Shown here in pieces: positions 8,145 through 18,596 of a stretch of DNA of 64,000 nucleotides (its first letter is position 1; every line of letters begins with the position of its first letter). The notes below the pieces were generated by a model. The model searched no databases. It was not told the origin of the DNA and saw only the letters and a list, made by a program, of their open reading frames with translations. The stretch spans positions 1-64,000 of the forward strand of contig JAUYNO010000086.1 in the NCBI GenBank assembly GCA_030696045.1, written 5' to 3'. The stretch is from Stagnimonas sp. (GTDB taxonomy: Bacteria > Pseudomonadota > Gammaproteobacteria > Nevskiales > Nevskiaceae). Made by a program: the position numbers and the translations under genes.

Positions 8145-8337
8145 GCCGTCATCCGCCCGAAACCGGGCGCGGCTAGCCTGCGTGCAGGGTTCACCGCACC
8201 GCTTTCCCTCGCCGCCGGCGCTGGCGGTACTGCTGCTCGCTGCCGGTTCCAGGGGCGAGGGTGGGCCGCCGGCGCCCGTGGCACCAGTGGCGCGCCGGCG
8301 TAATCGCAAAGACACCGGCCTCGGGCAGACTGCCCGG

Positions 8338-9291
8338 ATGAACCTGCGCCGCCCGCACTACCTGCTCCTGGTCCTGCAACTGAGCCTGGCCCTCGTCGGC
8401 TGTGGTGCGGATACGGAAAAATTGCCAGTGTCGCCGCCGCCGGCGGTGCCGCAGGTGCAGCTGTCCGCCCTGCCGCGCGAGGTCGAGCTGGGCCTGTCCT
8501 CGGTGCTGAGCTGGAGCAGCACGGGCGCCGAGCACTGCACCGCCAGCGGCGACTGGAGCGGCCCCCGGAGCGCCGCTGGCAGCGAGTCGGTGCAGCCGGC
8601 GGAGGGGCTGCGCGTCTACCGCCTGCGCTGCGATGGCGCCGGTGGCAGTGGCGAGGCGATGGTGGAAGTCCTTGCCCTGGCACCGCCGCCACCCGAGCCG
8701 GTACCGACAGTGCAGCTGTCGGCGGCGGCAAGCCAGGTCGAGGTGGGCGGCAGCACTCCGCTGAGCTGGAGCAGCACCGACGCCCGGACCTGCACCGCCA
8801 GCGGCGGCTGGAGCGGTAGCCGGGAACCGTCCGGGCAGCAGTTGGTGCAGCCGGCCCAGGGCGCCAACCACTATGTACTCCGCTGCGACGGCGAGAGAGG
8901 CAGCGCGACCGCGTCGGTCGAGGTGACCGGCGTGGTCAGCCCGCCGCCCGAGCCGCCGGCGCCCACGGTGCGGCTGAACGCGACGCCGCCGCAGGTCGAG
9001 GTCGGCGCGCCGAGCCTGCTGAGCTGGAGCAGTACCGACGCCCGGAGCTGCACCGCAAGCGGCGGCTGGAGCGGTAGCCGCAGCGCGGTCGGCAACGAAT
9101 CGGTGCAACCGCAGGAAGGAAACAATCGCTACCGCCTGCGCTGCGACGGCGACGGCGGCAGTGCCGAGGCGGTGGTCGAAGTGCTTGGCGTGCTGACCCC
9201 GCCACCCGAGCCGCCGCCGGAAGCGGCGGAGCTGGAATTCAAGCGCATCGGTGACCTGGAAGCGGGTTGCTGCCAAACGACGAGCCCATGA
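8338..9291 (+). CDS. Lipoprotein with three Ig-like repeats
   Basis: A 317-residue protein with a lipoprotein signal: MNLRRPHYLLL, a hydrophobic core, and lipobox LVGC with the acylated Cys near residue 22. After a proline-rich spacer come three tandem repeats of about 85 residues. Each has SWSST-x-A followed by CTASG-x-WSG and then a YRLRC-type motif, so each repeat holds two conserved cysteines that could form an intradomain disulfide. PPPPEP-type linkers separate the repeats. This resembles Ig-like modules of secreted proteobacterial proteins. The stop overlaps the ATG of the zinc phospholipase-like gene (ATGA), so the two are translationally coupled and may act together at the cell surface or in the periplasm. 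No function known. Confidence 0.8.
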   Translation: MNLRRPHYLLLVLQLSLALVGCGADTEKLPVSPPPAVPQVQLSALPREVELGLSSVLSWSSTGAEHCTASGDWSGPRSAAGSESVQPAEGLRVYRLRCDGAGGSGEAMVEVLALAPPPPEPVPTVQLSAAASQVEVGGSTPLSWSSTDARTCTASGGWSGSREPSGQQLVQPAQGANHYVLRCDGERGSATASVEVTGVVSPPPEPPAPTVRLNATPPQVEVGAPSLLSWSSTDARSCTASGGWSGSRSAVGNESVQPQEGNNRYRLRCDGDGGSAEAVVEVLGVLTPPPEPPPEAAELEFKRIGDLEAGCCQTTSP

Positions 9292-10613
9292 GCAAGACCA
9301 TGAAGCGGACCCTTCTTCCCCTGCGCCTGCTGGCCGCCGGCCTGCTCGGCCTGGCGGCCGGCAGCGCTTCGGCGGCCGGCATGATTACCCATGCCTCGAT
9401 GGCCGATTTCGGTCGCGATGCCCTGGAGGATGGCCCGCTCAAGACCATCCTCACCGCGCACCGGCCGGCGCTGCTGGCCGGTGCCATCTACCCGGATGGC
9501 GGCTACGCCTCCGGCGCCCTGTTCCCGGACGACCGCAACATGGCCGAGCGCGCCCACTGGGGCGACTTCGTCATCGAGTTCATCAAGTACCTGCGCGAGA
9601 TTGGCTGCGTCGGCGAGGTGCAGGCCGCGCTGATCCGCCGCCCGCCGCTCGGCACTATCGACCTCAACCAGCTCAGCGACCGCTGCGGGCATCTGATTGC
9701 CTTCGCCTTCGGCGATGCCGCGCACGGCCTCACCGACGAGACCTGGGACGCGCAGTTCGAGCCCGAGGTGCGGCATCGCGGCGAGGACCCCAATCCGGCG
9801 CTGTTCCTCGACCAGCTGCCGCTGAGCCTGCCGGCGCCGCTGCGCGAGGTCCTGGTCCAGGCCTTCGCGGCGACCCCGATGAATGCCATCGAGTACGCCA
9901 TGGACGTGGTCAACGTCAGCGAACGGCGCCTGCATCTCGACGCCCCGACCCTGGTGTTTCCGCCCGCCGCCGACCTCGCCATCGTCTACAGCCGCACCGC
10001 TTCCTCGCAGGCGCCGGTGACCGAGGCGGCGATCCAGCGCGGCAACCTGACCGCGCGCACGCTGGTGCAGGCCGAGATCGCCGGTGCCAGCGCCGACCTG
10101 GTGCGGGTGCGCCGGCAGATGCCCTGGGCCGCCGCCAACTACTACACGGCGCCGGGCGGGGTGGTGCAGAGCGGCTACGCGGTCGCCGGTATGTACCGCC
10201 AGCTCTGGGATCTGCTGACCGGCGATCCCGCCCGGCCGCTGGCGCCGGCGGTGGTCGCCAGCTATCCCGGCCACGGCGCGCTCGACGTAGTGCTGGAGCC
10301 GGCGCACGACGGCTGGACCCAGCACCGCTGGCTGCACGTCTTCTTCAGCAGCAGCATGGACGCCGCCAGCCTGGAGCTGCCGGGCGCGATCTGCCTGTTC
10401 GATCCCGAGGGCCGGCGCGTCGCCGGCCGGGTCGAGGCGGGTAGCTGGCAGCGCGATTACTCGCACCCGGCCAAGTTCCGGCTGGAGCAGGCGCTGCGGC
10501 CAGGCCAGCGCTACACCCTGGTGGTCACGCCCAAGGCCAAGGACTGGCGCGGCACGCCGCTGGCGCGCTCCCACAGCTTCAGCTTCGTCACGGCCGGCGC
10601 CACCACGCCCTGA
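9288..10613 (+). CDS. Secreted zinc-dependent phospholipase C-like protein with C-terminal Ig-like domain
   Basis: A 441-residue protein. A signal peptide (MSKTMKRTLLPLRLLAAGLL to SASA) ends near residue 30. The catalytic-type domain begins at once with AGMITHASMADFG and continues with AGAIYPDGGYAS, RAHWGDFVIEFIKYLR and HLIAFAFGDAAHGLTDETWD. The spaced His and Asp residues (H-x-x-M, PDGG, HWGDF, GD-x-x-H-x-x-x-D) fit the zinc-ligand pattern of the phospholipase C / S1-P1 nuclease fold. The last 100 residues (WLHVFFSSSMDAASLE to HSFSFVTA) look like a bacterial Ig-like domain (SbsA type). The substrate is inferred only. The start codon overlaps the upstream lipoprotein stop. Confidence 0.75.
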   Translation: MSKTMKRTLLPLRLLAAGLLGLAAGSASAAGMITHASMADFGRDALEDGPLKTILTAHRPALLAGAIYPDGGYASGALFPDDRNMAERAHWGDFVIEFIKYLREIGCVGEVQAALIRRPPLGTIDLNQLSDRCGHLIAFAFGDAAHGLTDETWDAQFEPEVRHRGEDPNPALFLDQLPLSLPAPLREVLVQAFAATPMNAIEYAMDVVNVSERRLHLDAPTLVFPPAADLAIVYSRTASSQAPVTEAAIQRGNLTARTLVQAEIAGASADLVRVRRQMPWAAANYYTAPGGVVQSGYAVAGMYRQLWDLLTGDPARPLAPAVVASYPGHGALDVVLEPAHDGWTQHRWLHVFFSSSMDAASLELPGAICLFDPEGRRVAGRVEAGSWQRDYSHPAKFRLEQALRPGQRYTLVVTPKAKDWRGTPLARSHSFSFVTAGATTP

Positions 10614-10707
10614 GCCGGTCGGCGCCGGCGCGGCGCGGGGTATGCTGTGCGCCCCTAGTGTTCCGCCTGCGGCGCATGCCTGCTCCCCGCCCGTCCCTGA
10701 TCGGCCC

Positions 10708-11955
10708 ATGACCCTGGAGCGGCGCACCACGGCGGCGCTCGGCGCCTCCCAGTTGCTGGCCTGGGCTTCCAGCTACTACCTGCTGGCGATCCTGGCCGTG
10801 CCGATGGCGGCCGAGTTCGGCATCGCCAAGGTCGCGGTCTACGCCATGTTCTCGGCGGCGCTGGTGGTGGCGGCAGCACTCGGCCCGGTGATGGGACGCG
10901 CGGTGGATAAGCGCGGTGGCCGGCGCATGCTGATGCTGTCCAACGGCGTGTTCGCCAGCGCCCAGCTGCTGATGGCGACCGCCCAGCATCCGGCGCAGCT
11001 GGCGCTGGGCTGGCTGCTGCTGGGCGCGGCGATGCCCATGGGCCTCTACGACGCCGCCTTCGCCACCCTGGTGCGCCTGTTCGGCACGGCGGCCAGGCCG
11101 CGCATCGTCGGGGTGACCCTGATCGCCGGCTTCGCCAGCTCGGTGAGCTGGCCGCTGACCGCCTTCGTCGAGCACCACGCCGGCTGGCGCTGGGCCTGCG
11201 CGCTGTGGGCGCTGCTGCACCTGACGGTGGGATTGTTCATTCATGCACGGCTGCTGCCAAGGGATGACGCCGATGCTCCCTCCCCCGCGAGCGGGGGAGG
11301 GTTGGGGTGGGGGCGTTCCCCATCAAAGCTCGAGCAGTCCAAACCGCCAACGCCCCCCTCCCAACCTCCCCCCGCCAGCGGGGGGAGGAGCGAAGCCGGA
11401 CCGTCGCGCTCGGTGCTCTGGCTGCTGGCGACGGTGTTCGCCGCCAGCGGCTTCACCTTCGCTGCCTTCGCGGCGCACCTGCCGCGCGTGCTGGAAGCGG
11501 CCGGTGCCAGCACCGCAGCGGCGGTTTTCGCGGCCTCGCTGGTGGGCGCGAGCCAGGTGGTGGCGCGGGTGCTGGAGGTTGGCGTGTTCAGCCGCTGGCA
11601 CCCGCTCTACTCGGCGCGCATCTCGCTGGCCCTGCATCCGCTCGGCGTGCTGTTGCTGGGCCTGTTCGGGGCGCCGGCGGCGGTGCTGTTCACGGTGCTG
11701 CACGGCGCCGGTGTGGGACTGATGACCATCGTCAAGGGCACGCTGCCGCTGGCCTTGTTCGGGCCGCAGGGCTTTGGCGAGCGGTCCGGCTGGCTGGAGG
11801 CGCCGTCGCGGGTCATGCAGGCCTCGGCACCCATCCTGTTCGGGCTGGCGGTCGATGGCTGGGGCGTGCACGCGATCTGGCTGACCGGGGTGGCGATGTT
11901 CCTGTCATTTCTTGCCGTGCTCTGGCTGCGCCGCAGTCAGGCAAGTGCTCGGTAG
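10708..11955 (+). CDS. MFS transporter with a repeat-derived central loop
   Basis: A 415-residue major facilitator protein with about twelve hydrophobic segments in two halves. The first half has GPVMGRAVDKRGGRRML, the cytoplasmic loop 2-3 signature of MFS proteins. Between the halves, residues about 190-230 read PSPASGGGLGWGR to PPASGGR, a low-complexity loop that is the translation of a palindromic DNA repeat (11278-11388). The second half starts SVLWLLATVFAASGF. Substrate unknown. The stop TAG lies in the GTAG of the inverted repeat that follows. ATG 10708 was chosen because the hydrophobic part follows directly; an in-frame start further upstream would add a non-conserved stretch. Confidence 0.85.
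   Translation: MTLERRTTAALGASQLLAWASSYYLLAILAVPMAAEFGIAKVAVYAMFSAALVVAAALGPVMGRAVDKRGGRRMLMLSNGVFASAQLLMATAQHPAQLALGWLLLGAAMPMGLYDAAFATLVRLFGTAARPRIVGVTLIAGFASSVSWPLTAFVEHHAGWRWACALWALLHLTVGLFIHARLLPRDDADAPSPASGGGLGWGRSPSKLEQSKPPTPPSQPPPASGGRSEAGPSRSVLWLLATVFAASGFTFAAFAAHLPRVLEAAGASTAAAVFAASLVGASQVVARVLEVGVFSRWHPLYSARISLALHPLGVLLLGLFGAPAAVLFTVLHGAGVGLMTIVKGTLPLALFGPQGFGERSGWLEAPSRVMQASAPILFGLAVDGWGVHAIWLTGVAMFLSFLAVLWLRRSQASAR
11278..11388. repeat. Palindromic repeat pair inserted in-frame in the MFS gene
   Basis: Left unit 11278-11317 starts CCCTCCCCCGC and contains its own hairpin. Right unit 11349-11388 is its imperfect reverse complement and contains a second hairpin. The spacer is 31 bases. 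The whole element is read through in-frame and adds about 40 residues to the cytoplasmic loop between the two transporter halves. Similar short GGGAGGG-type palindromes are scattered in many proteobacterial genomes. Confidence 0.75.
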
Positions 11956-12015
11956 GGCGCATTCCATGCGCCGGCCCGCTTCACCCCGTTAGCCGGCGCA
12001 TGGAATGCGCCCTAC
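11952..12015. repeat. Perfect 23-bp inverted repeat between convergent genes
   Basis: Arms at 11952-11974 and 11993-12015 are perfectly complementary over 23 bases with an 18-base loop. The left arm starts GTAGGGCGCATTCC. The TAG at 11953-11955 is the MFS stop codon, and rsgA ends 16 bases to the right on the other strand. It may act as a bidirectional terminator and looks like a two-REP element of the GTAG class. Confidence 0.85.
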
Positions 12016-12030
12016 GGCACTGAGAGGCAA

Positions 12031-13020
12031 TTACCGGCCGCGCCGGAACTTTCCCGGCTTCGGCTCCAGGCTGGCACGCCAGGCAGCGAGCCGTTCGGCG
12101 CTCAGGGTCCGGGTCACCGCGCAGCCCGGCTCGCGCTGGTGCTGGCAGTCGTTGAAGCGGCATTGCTTGGCCAGCTCGCGCACATCCGAAAAATCATCCT
12201 CGACCTGCGCCTGCTCGCGGCTCAGCTTCAACTCGCGCAGGCCGGGCGTGTCGATCAGGCAGGCGCCACCCGGCAGCCGGCGCAGAAAGCGCGCGGTGGT
12301 GGTGTGGCGGCCGAGATCGTCCAGCACCTGGGTGCCGCCGGTGCGCTGCACCGCGCTGCCCAGCAGATTGTTCATCAGGGTGGACTTGCCGACGCCGGAG
12401 GAGCCGAGCATCACCAGGGTCTGGCCCAGCGCCAGATAGGGCGCCAGGACCGCGCGCGCCTCGGCGCTACGGGCATCGACCGCGTGCACCGGCGTACCGG
12501 CGCCGACCATGGCCTCGATCTCGGCGCACAGCGCCGGCAGCTGCTCGGCGCGGTCGCTCTTGGTCAGCACCATCACCGGCCGCACCTGGGCGGCGACCGT
12601 CATCAGCCGATAGCGCTCCAGGCGTTCGGGCTTGTAGTCGCCGTCGAGGCCCATCACCAGCAGGGCAGTGTCGGCATTCGCGACCAGGCGCTGGGTGCGG
12701 CCGTCCTCGCGACTGCGTTCCAGCAGATTGCGGCGCGGGATCAGTTGGGTGAGCCAGCCGCCCTCGTCCTGGTAACGCGCCCAATCGCCGACCGCGATGC
12801 CGTCCTCGACCGCGCTGAGCGTCTTGTGCAGAGCGGGGTGGGTACGGGCGGTCAACTCCTGCTGGCCGTCGTGGACCCGGTACTCGCTGCGGTGCTGCTC
12901 GATGATCCGCACCGGCCGGCCCGGCACGACGGGCAGGGCGGCGAGCGCGCTGGCGAAGGCGGAATTCCAGCCCAGCCGGTCCAACCCCGAGGCCGCCGGC
13001 ATCAGGCGGCTGCGACGCAA
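12031..13020 (-). CDS. rsgA: Ribosome small subunit-dependent GTPase A
   Basis: A 329-residue circularly permuted GTPase that checks late 30S ribosome maturation. An OB-fold occupies about residues 35-100 and ends in VGDWARY. The GTPase motifs come in permuted order: G4 LTKSDRA near 150, G1 GSSGVGKSTLMN near 205, and G3 DTPGLREL near 255. The C-terminal zinc site is C-x-F-N-D-C-x-H followed by a Cys. The ATG at 13020 is used; ATG at 13002 is also possible. It converges with the MFS gene across a perfect inverted repeat. Confidence 0.95.
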   Translation of the reverse strand: MRRSRLMPAASGLDRLGWNSAFASALAALPVVPGRPVRIIEQHRSEYRVHDGQQELTARTHPALHKTLSAVEDGIAVGDWARYQDEGGWLTQLIPRRNLLERSREDGRTQRLVANADTALLVMGLDGDYKPERLERYRLMTVAAQVRPVMVLTKSDRAEQLPALCAEIEAMVGAGTPVHAVDARSAEARAVLAPYLALGQTLVMLGSSGVGKSTLMNNLLGSAVQRTGGTQVLDDLGRHTTTARFLRRLPGGACLIDTPGLRELKLSREQAQVEDDFSDVRELAKQCRFNDCQHQREPGCAVTRTLSAERLAAWRASLEPKPGKFRRGR

Positions 13021-13122
13021 GCGGCGAGCGGGAAGTTCAGCAAGTCCGCACCCAGGCCGATTTTCTTGCCGGTGCTCATGGGCGCTCGCGAAGCGGGGGA
13101 AGGGACCCGATTGTAGTCGGGC

Positions 13123-15045
<1,923 letters not shown>

Positions 15046-15107
15046 GGGGCGCGGATTCTACCCGCCGGCGTCTTCGGGCGCCTTGGGTAGGTGTTTGCGA
15101 AGGTGCG

Positions 15108-15154
15108 TCGCGGGCAAGGCCCGCTCATCGGGTTGGAGCGGGCCTTGCCCGCGA
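15108..15154. repeat. Perfect 19-bp inverted repeat, possible terminator
   Basis: Arms at 15108-15126 (TCGCGGGCAAGGCCCGCTC) and 15136-15154 are perfectly complementary, with a 9-base loop. It lies between the ABC-F start and the 3' end of the PucR-type regulator gene. No T-run follows, so termination would depend on the stem alone. This GCGGGCAAGGCCCGC repeat type is common in GC-rich gammaproteobacteria. Confidence 0.8.
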
Positions 15155-15169
15155 TGCGACTCCTGCCCC

Positions 15170-16525
15170 TTAGCTACGACTACTGCGCGTGCTCAGCGTC
15201 CGGGGTGCGCCGCCGCCAGCCTGCGTCAGCTGCCGCATGCGCAGCGCCAGGTGCAGGCGCGAGAGCTTGTGCAGGTCTGACAGCCGCTCGCCCAGCAGCT
15301 GCTCGATACGGTCCAGCCGATAGTCGACCGAGTTGGGGTGGATGCCGAGGATGCCGGCCACCACCTTGCGGTGCGGGCCGTGCTCGCACCAGGCCTGCAG
15401 GGTTTCCAGCAGGTTGGGCTCGGCGCTCAGCCGCTCCAGGCGGTGATGCAGCAGACGCTTCAGCGCCGGCGAATCCATCACGCAGTGTTCCAGCGCGATA
15501 TCGGAATAGCAGTAGACCGACTGGTCCGGACTGAGCCGGCCGCCGATCTCGACCGCCTGCAGCGCCTGCTCGCCGCTGCTGCGCCAGCCGGCCGGGCCGG
15601 TGTCCGGCAGGCCGATGCCGATGGCGCGGATGCCGGCGGTCGCCTTCTGCAGGGCCTGCGCCTGACGGGTCAGCACCTGCTCGTAGCTGAGCGCATGCTC
15701 GCCGACCGGCAGCGGGCACCAGAGCAGCAGGTGGCCCGGTCGCTGGGTGCTGAGCAGGGTGCGCGCCTTGGTGCCGAGCAGGGCAGCGGCCGCCTTCAGC
15801 ACCGCGTCCTGCCAGTTTTGCTGCTCGTCGATGCCATTGCCACGGCCGCCGGTGCGCAGCGCCAGGGCGATATGGGGGGTCGAGGCGTCGAGGCCCAGGG
15901 CCAGGGCGCGCTGGCGGAAGCCGTCTTCGTCCTCCGGGTGGTTGTAGAGGATGCTGCACAGCTCGTGACGGGCGCGGTCGCGCCAGTGGCTGCGGCGCTG
16001 CTGCTCGTCGGAGTAGACCTGGGTCAGCATCAGCGCGGTCTGGTCCTGCTGGTAGAGCAGATAGGGCGAGAGCGTGAACAGCAGCTCCTTGCGCAGCGCT
16101 TCGTCCTCGCCGGTCTGCTGCAGCAAGCGGTTCCAGTGCACGCGAAAGCCGAGCCGGAAGGCCTGCAGCACCGAGGGCAGTGGCAGCTCCTGGTGCACGC
16201 GGCGACGCACCATGCCTTCGGTGAGCCGCAGCTCCCGCTCGCCCGGCGCCTTGCCGGAGAGAATGGCGCGGCTGGCGATGACGGTGTTGTGCTCGATCAT
16301 CTCCAGCACGTCGCGGCGGATCGCCGGGTCCTGGATGGCGCCGTATTCCGGAATGCTGCTGCGCAGCACCTCCAGCGTCGCCACCGCATCGGCGCTGGCG
16401 CTGTCCGAGAGGCGCTTGAGCACCGCGCGCATCTTGCGCGACAGCTTGGGCAGGGTCTCGTGGTCCGGCAATGGCGGGACCAGCGATGAGACCTGGGATG
16501 AATCAAACGGCGTCCTTGCGTTCAT
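15170..16525 (-). CDS. PucR/CdaR-type transcriptional regulator
   Basis: A 451-residue regulator. The C-terminus carries the PucR-type helix-turn-helix: LLETLQAWCEHGPHRKVVAGILGIHPNSVDYRLDRIEQLLG, with the N-x-V-x-Y-R-L-x-R-I pattern of the family. The middle part (about 220-330) is the GGDEF-like domain of CdaR/PucR proteins and lacks a GGDEF site. The N-terminal 180 residues are helical. It is divergent from the hydroxyacid-oxoacid transhydrogenase gene 89 bases away, so it probably controls that operon. Inducer unknown. ATG 16525 starts MNARTPFDSS. Confidence 0.85.
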   Translation of the reverse strand: MNARTPFDSSQVSSLVPPLPDHETLPKLSRKMRAVLKRLSDSASADAVATLEVLRSSIPEYGAIQDPAIRRDVLEMIEHNTVIASRAILSGKAPGERELRLTEGMVRRRVHQELPLPSVLQAFRLGFRVHWNRLLQQTGEDEALRKELLFTLSPYLLYQQDQTALMLTQVYSDEQQRRSHWRDRARHELCSILYNHPEDEDGFRQRALALGLDASTPHIALALRTGGRGNGIDEQQNWQDAVLKAAAALLGTKARTLLSTQRPGHLLLWCPLPVGEHALSYEQVLTRQAQALQKATAGIRAIGIGLPDTGPAGWRSSGEQALQAVEIGGRLSPDQSVYCYSDIALEHCVMDSPALKRLLHHRLERLSAEPNLLETLQAWCEHGPHRKVVAGILGIHPNSVDYRLDRIEQLLGERLSDLHKLSRLHLALRMRQLTQAGGGAPRTLSTRSSRS

Positions 16526-16614
16526 GGAGCCGAGACTAGCCTGCTCAGGGGCGCTTACCAAGACCGCGTACCTCAGGTCCGCTACCCTTGGGGCACAAGA
16601 CTTGAGGAGAACGC

Positions 16615-17940
16615 ATGGCCTGCTGCCATTACCACGCGATGATGATTCCGGGCGGCGACACCGCCTTCACCGTTGATGCCTCGCGCGTCACCTTCGGCCG
16701 GGGCTGCTTGCGGGAAGTCGGCGACCGCGCCCTGGCGCTGGGCCTGCGGCGGGTGGCGCTGTTCACCGATGCGCGGCTGGCGGCCTTGCCCCACTTCGCG
16801 ACCGTGAAAGACTCGCTGCTGGCGGCCGGGCTCGACGTCGTCGTCTACGACCAGTGCCGGGTCGAGCCCACCGACCAGTCCTTCCGCGAGGCGGCGCGCT
16901 TCGCCGCCGAGGCCAAGGTGGATGGCTACGTCTCGCTCGGCGGTGGCTCGGTGATGGATACCTGCAAGGGCGCCAACCTCTACGCCACCCATCCGGCCGA
17001 CTTCCTCGCCTACGTCAATGCGCCCATCGGCGAGGGCCGGGCGATTCCGGGGCCGCTGAAGCCGCACATCGCCTGCCCGACCACCTGCGGCACCGGCAGC
17101 GAGGTCACCGGCATCGCCATTTTCGACCTGCTCGAACGCGGGGTGAAGACCGGCATTGCCTCCGCCCTGCTGCGGCCGACCGAGGCCCTGGTCGATCCCG
17201 ATTGCACCGACAGCCTGCCGGGCGAGGTGGTCGCTGCCAGCGGCTTCGACGTGCTCAGCCATGCGCTGGAAAGCTACACCGCGCGCCCCTACGTCCGCCG
17301 GCCGGCGCCGGCCCGGCCCACCGCAAGGCCGCTCAGCCAGGGTGCGAATCCCTGGAGCGATCTCGGCTGTCGCGAGGCGCTGCGGCTCATGGGCCTGTAC
17401 CTGGAACGCGCTGTCGCCGACGCCAGCGACGCCGAGGCGCGCGAGCAGGTGATGTGGGCCGCGACTCTGGCCGGCATCGCCTTCGGCAACGCGGGCGTGC
17501 ATGCTCCGCACGCCATGAGCTACTCGGTCGCCGGCCTGGTGCGCGACTACCGCGCGCCCGGCTATCCACAGCTGCCGGGTGAGGAGCCCGAAGCGTTGGT
17601 CCCGCACGGCATGTCGGTGATCCTCAATGCGCCGGCCGTGTTCCGCCTGACCTGCAGCGCCTGCCCCGAGCAGCATCTGGAAGCCGCCGTCTGCCTGGGA
17701 GCCGACGCCCGTGGCGCGACTGCCGCCGATGCCGGCGAAGTGCTGTCCGGCAAGCTGCTGCAACTGATGCGCGCCGTGCGCATCCCCAACGGTCTGGCCG
17801 GCGTCGGCTACGGCGAGGCCGACATCGTCGCGCTCGCCGAAGGTGCATTCCCGCAGCAGCGCCTGCTGCAGAACGCGCCGCTGGAAATGACCAAGCCGGT
17901 GCTGCAGGACCTGTTCCGCAGCGCGCTGCGCTACTGGTGA
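16615..17940 (+). CDS. Iron-containing alcohol dehydrogenase, hydroxyacid-oxoacid transhydrogenase type
   Basis: A 441-residue group III (iron-type) alcohol dehydrogenase. The N-terminus [18 protein letters not shown] is typical of the hydroxyacid-oxoacid transhydrogenase (ADHFE1-like) branch. [18 protein letters not shown] near residue 105 is the nucleotide-binding GGGS-x-x-D motif. [17 protein letters not shown] near 155 and [18 protein letters not shown] near 205 supply the metal-ligand region (D and H), with VHAPHAMSY near 300 and [10 protein letters not shown] near 328 giving the other His ligands. Such enzymes couple oxidation of 4-hydroxybutyrate to reduction of 2-oxoglutarate. That specific substrate is inferred from the branch. 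It overlaps the thioesterase gene by GTGA and faces the PucR-type regulator. Confidence 0.85.
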   Translation: MACCHYHAMMIPGGDTAFTVDASRVTFGRGCLREVGDRALALGLRRVALFTDARLAALPHFATVKDSLLAAGLDVVVYDQCRVEPTDQSFREAARFAAEAKVDGYVSLGGGSVMDTCKGANLYATHPADFLAYVNAPIGEGRAIPGPLKPHIACPTTCGTGSEVTGIAIFDLLERGVKTGIASALLRPTEALVDPDCTDSLPGEVVAASGFDVLSHALESYTARPYVRRPAPARPTARPLSQGANPWSDLGCREALRLMGLYLERAVADASDAEAREQVMWAATLAGIAFGNAGVHAPHAMSYSVAGLVRDYRAPGYPQLPGEEPEALVPHGMSVILNAPAVFRLTCSACPEQHLEAAVCLGADARGATAADAGEVLSGKLLQLMRAVRIPNGLAGVGYGEADIVALAEGAFPQQRLLQNAPLEMTKPVLQDLFRSALRYW

Positions 17941-18401
17941 GGCCGACGACGATGACGGGCCAAAGCAGACCGCAGCCGCACCGCGCCCAGGACTATCCCT
18001 ACTTCGTGCCGGTGACCACCCGCTGGATGGACAATGACGTCTACGGCCACGTCAACAACGTCACCTACTACAGCTACTTCGACACCGCCGCCAACCACTA
18101 TCTGATCCGCGAGGGCGGGCTCGACATCCATGGCGGTGCCGTCATCGGCCTGGTGGTGGAATCGAACTGCCGCTACTTCGCGCCGCTGGAATACCCGATG
18201 ACGCTGCAGGTGGGCCTGCGGGTGGATCAGCTCGGCAATCGCGCGGTGACCTACGGGATTGCGATCTTTCGCGAGGGCGAGGACAGCGCTGCCGCGCAGG
18301 GGCAGTTCGTGCACGTGTTCGTGGATCGCGCCTCGCGCCGGCCGGCGGCGATGCCGGACTCGTTGCGGGCGGCGCTGGAGCGGATTCGGGTGGGTTTATA
18401 G
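17937..18401 (+). CDS. Acyl-CoA thioesterase, 4HBT hot-dog family
   Basis: A 154-residue hot-dog fold protein. [25 protein letters not shown] near residue 27 is the 4-hydroxybenzoyl-CoA thioesterase signature with the catalytic Asp (D-x-D-x-x-G-H-V-N-N). [14 protein letters not shown] and [14 protein letters not shown] follow. It would hydrolyse a CoA thioester. The GTG at 17937 overlaps the dehydrogenase stop; an ATG at 17952 is an alternative start. The pairing suggests that the acid substrate or product of the transhydrogenase passes through a CoA ester. Confidence 0.87.
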   Translation: MRPTTMTGQSRPQPHRAQDYPYFVPVTTRWMDNDVYGHVNNVTYYSYFDTAANHYLIREGGLDIHGGAVIGLVVESNCRYFAPLEYPMTLQVGLRVDQLGNRAVTYGIAIFREGEDSAAAQGQFVHVFVDRASRRPAAMPDSLRAALERIRVGL

Positions 18402-18596
18402 CAGCGCTTGACGCGAAATGACTCGCGGCTGCTTTGTGCCGAAGCGGCGGTTCGCCAATGTCGGCTTTTCGGAAACCAATCGATCAACCCATTGAGCTCG
18501 GGCCGACGCAACTCAGCCTGAAGCGGACTTGGCACTTCAACGGCGATCAGACCAGCGGGAAGCGCGCTGCTCCCGACCTTCTCTGGCGCCCGGCTG

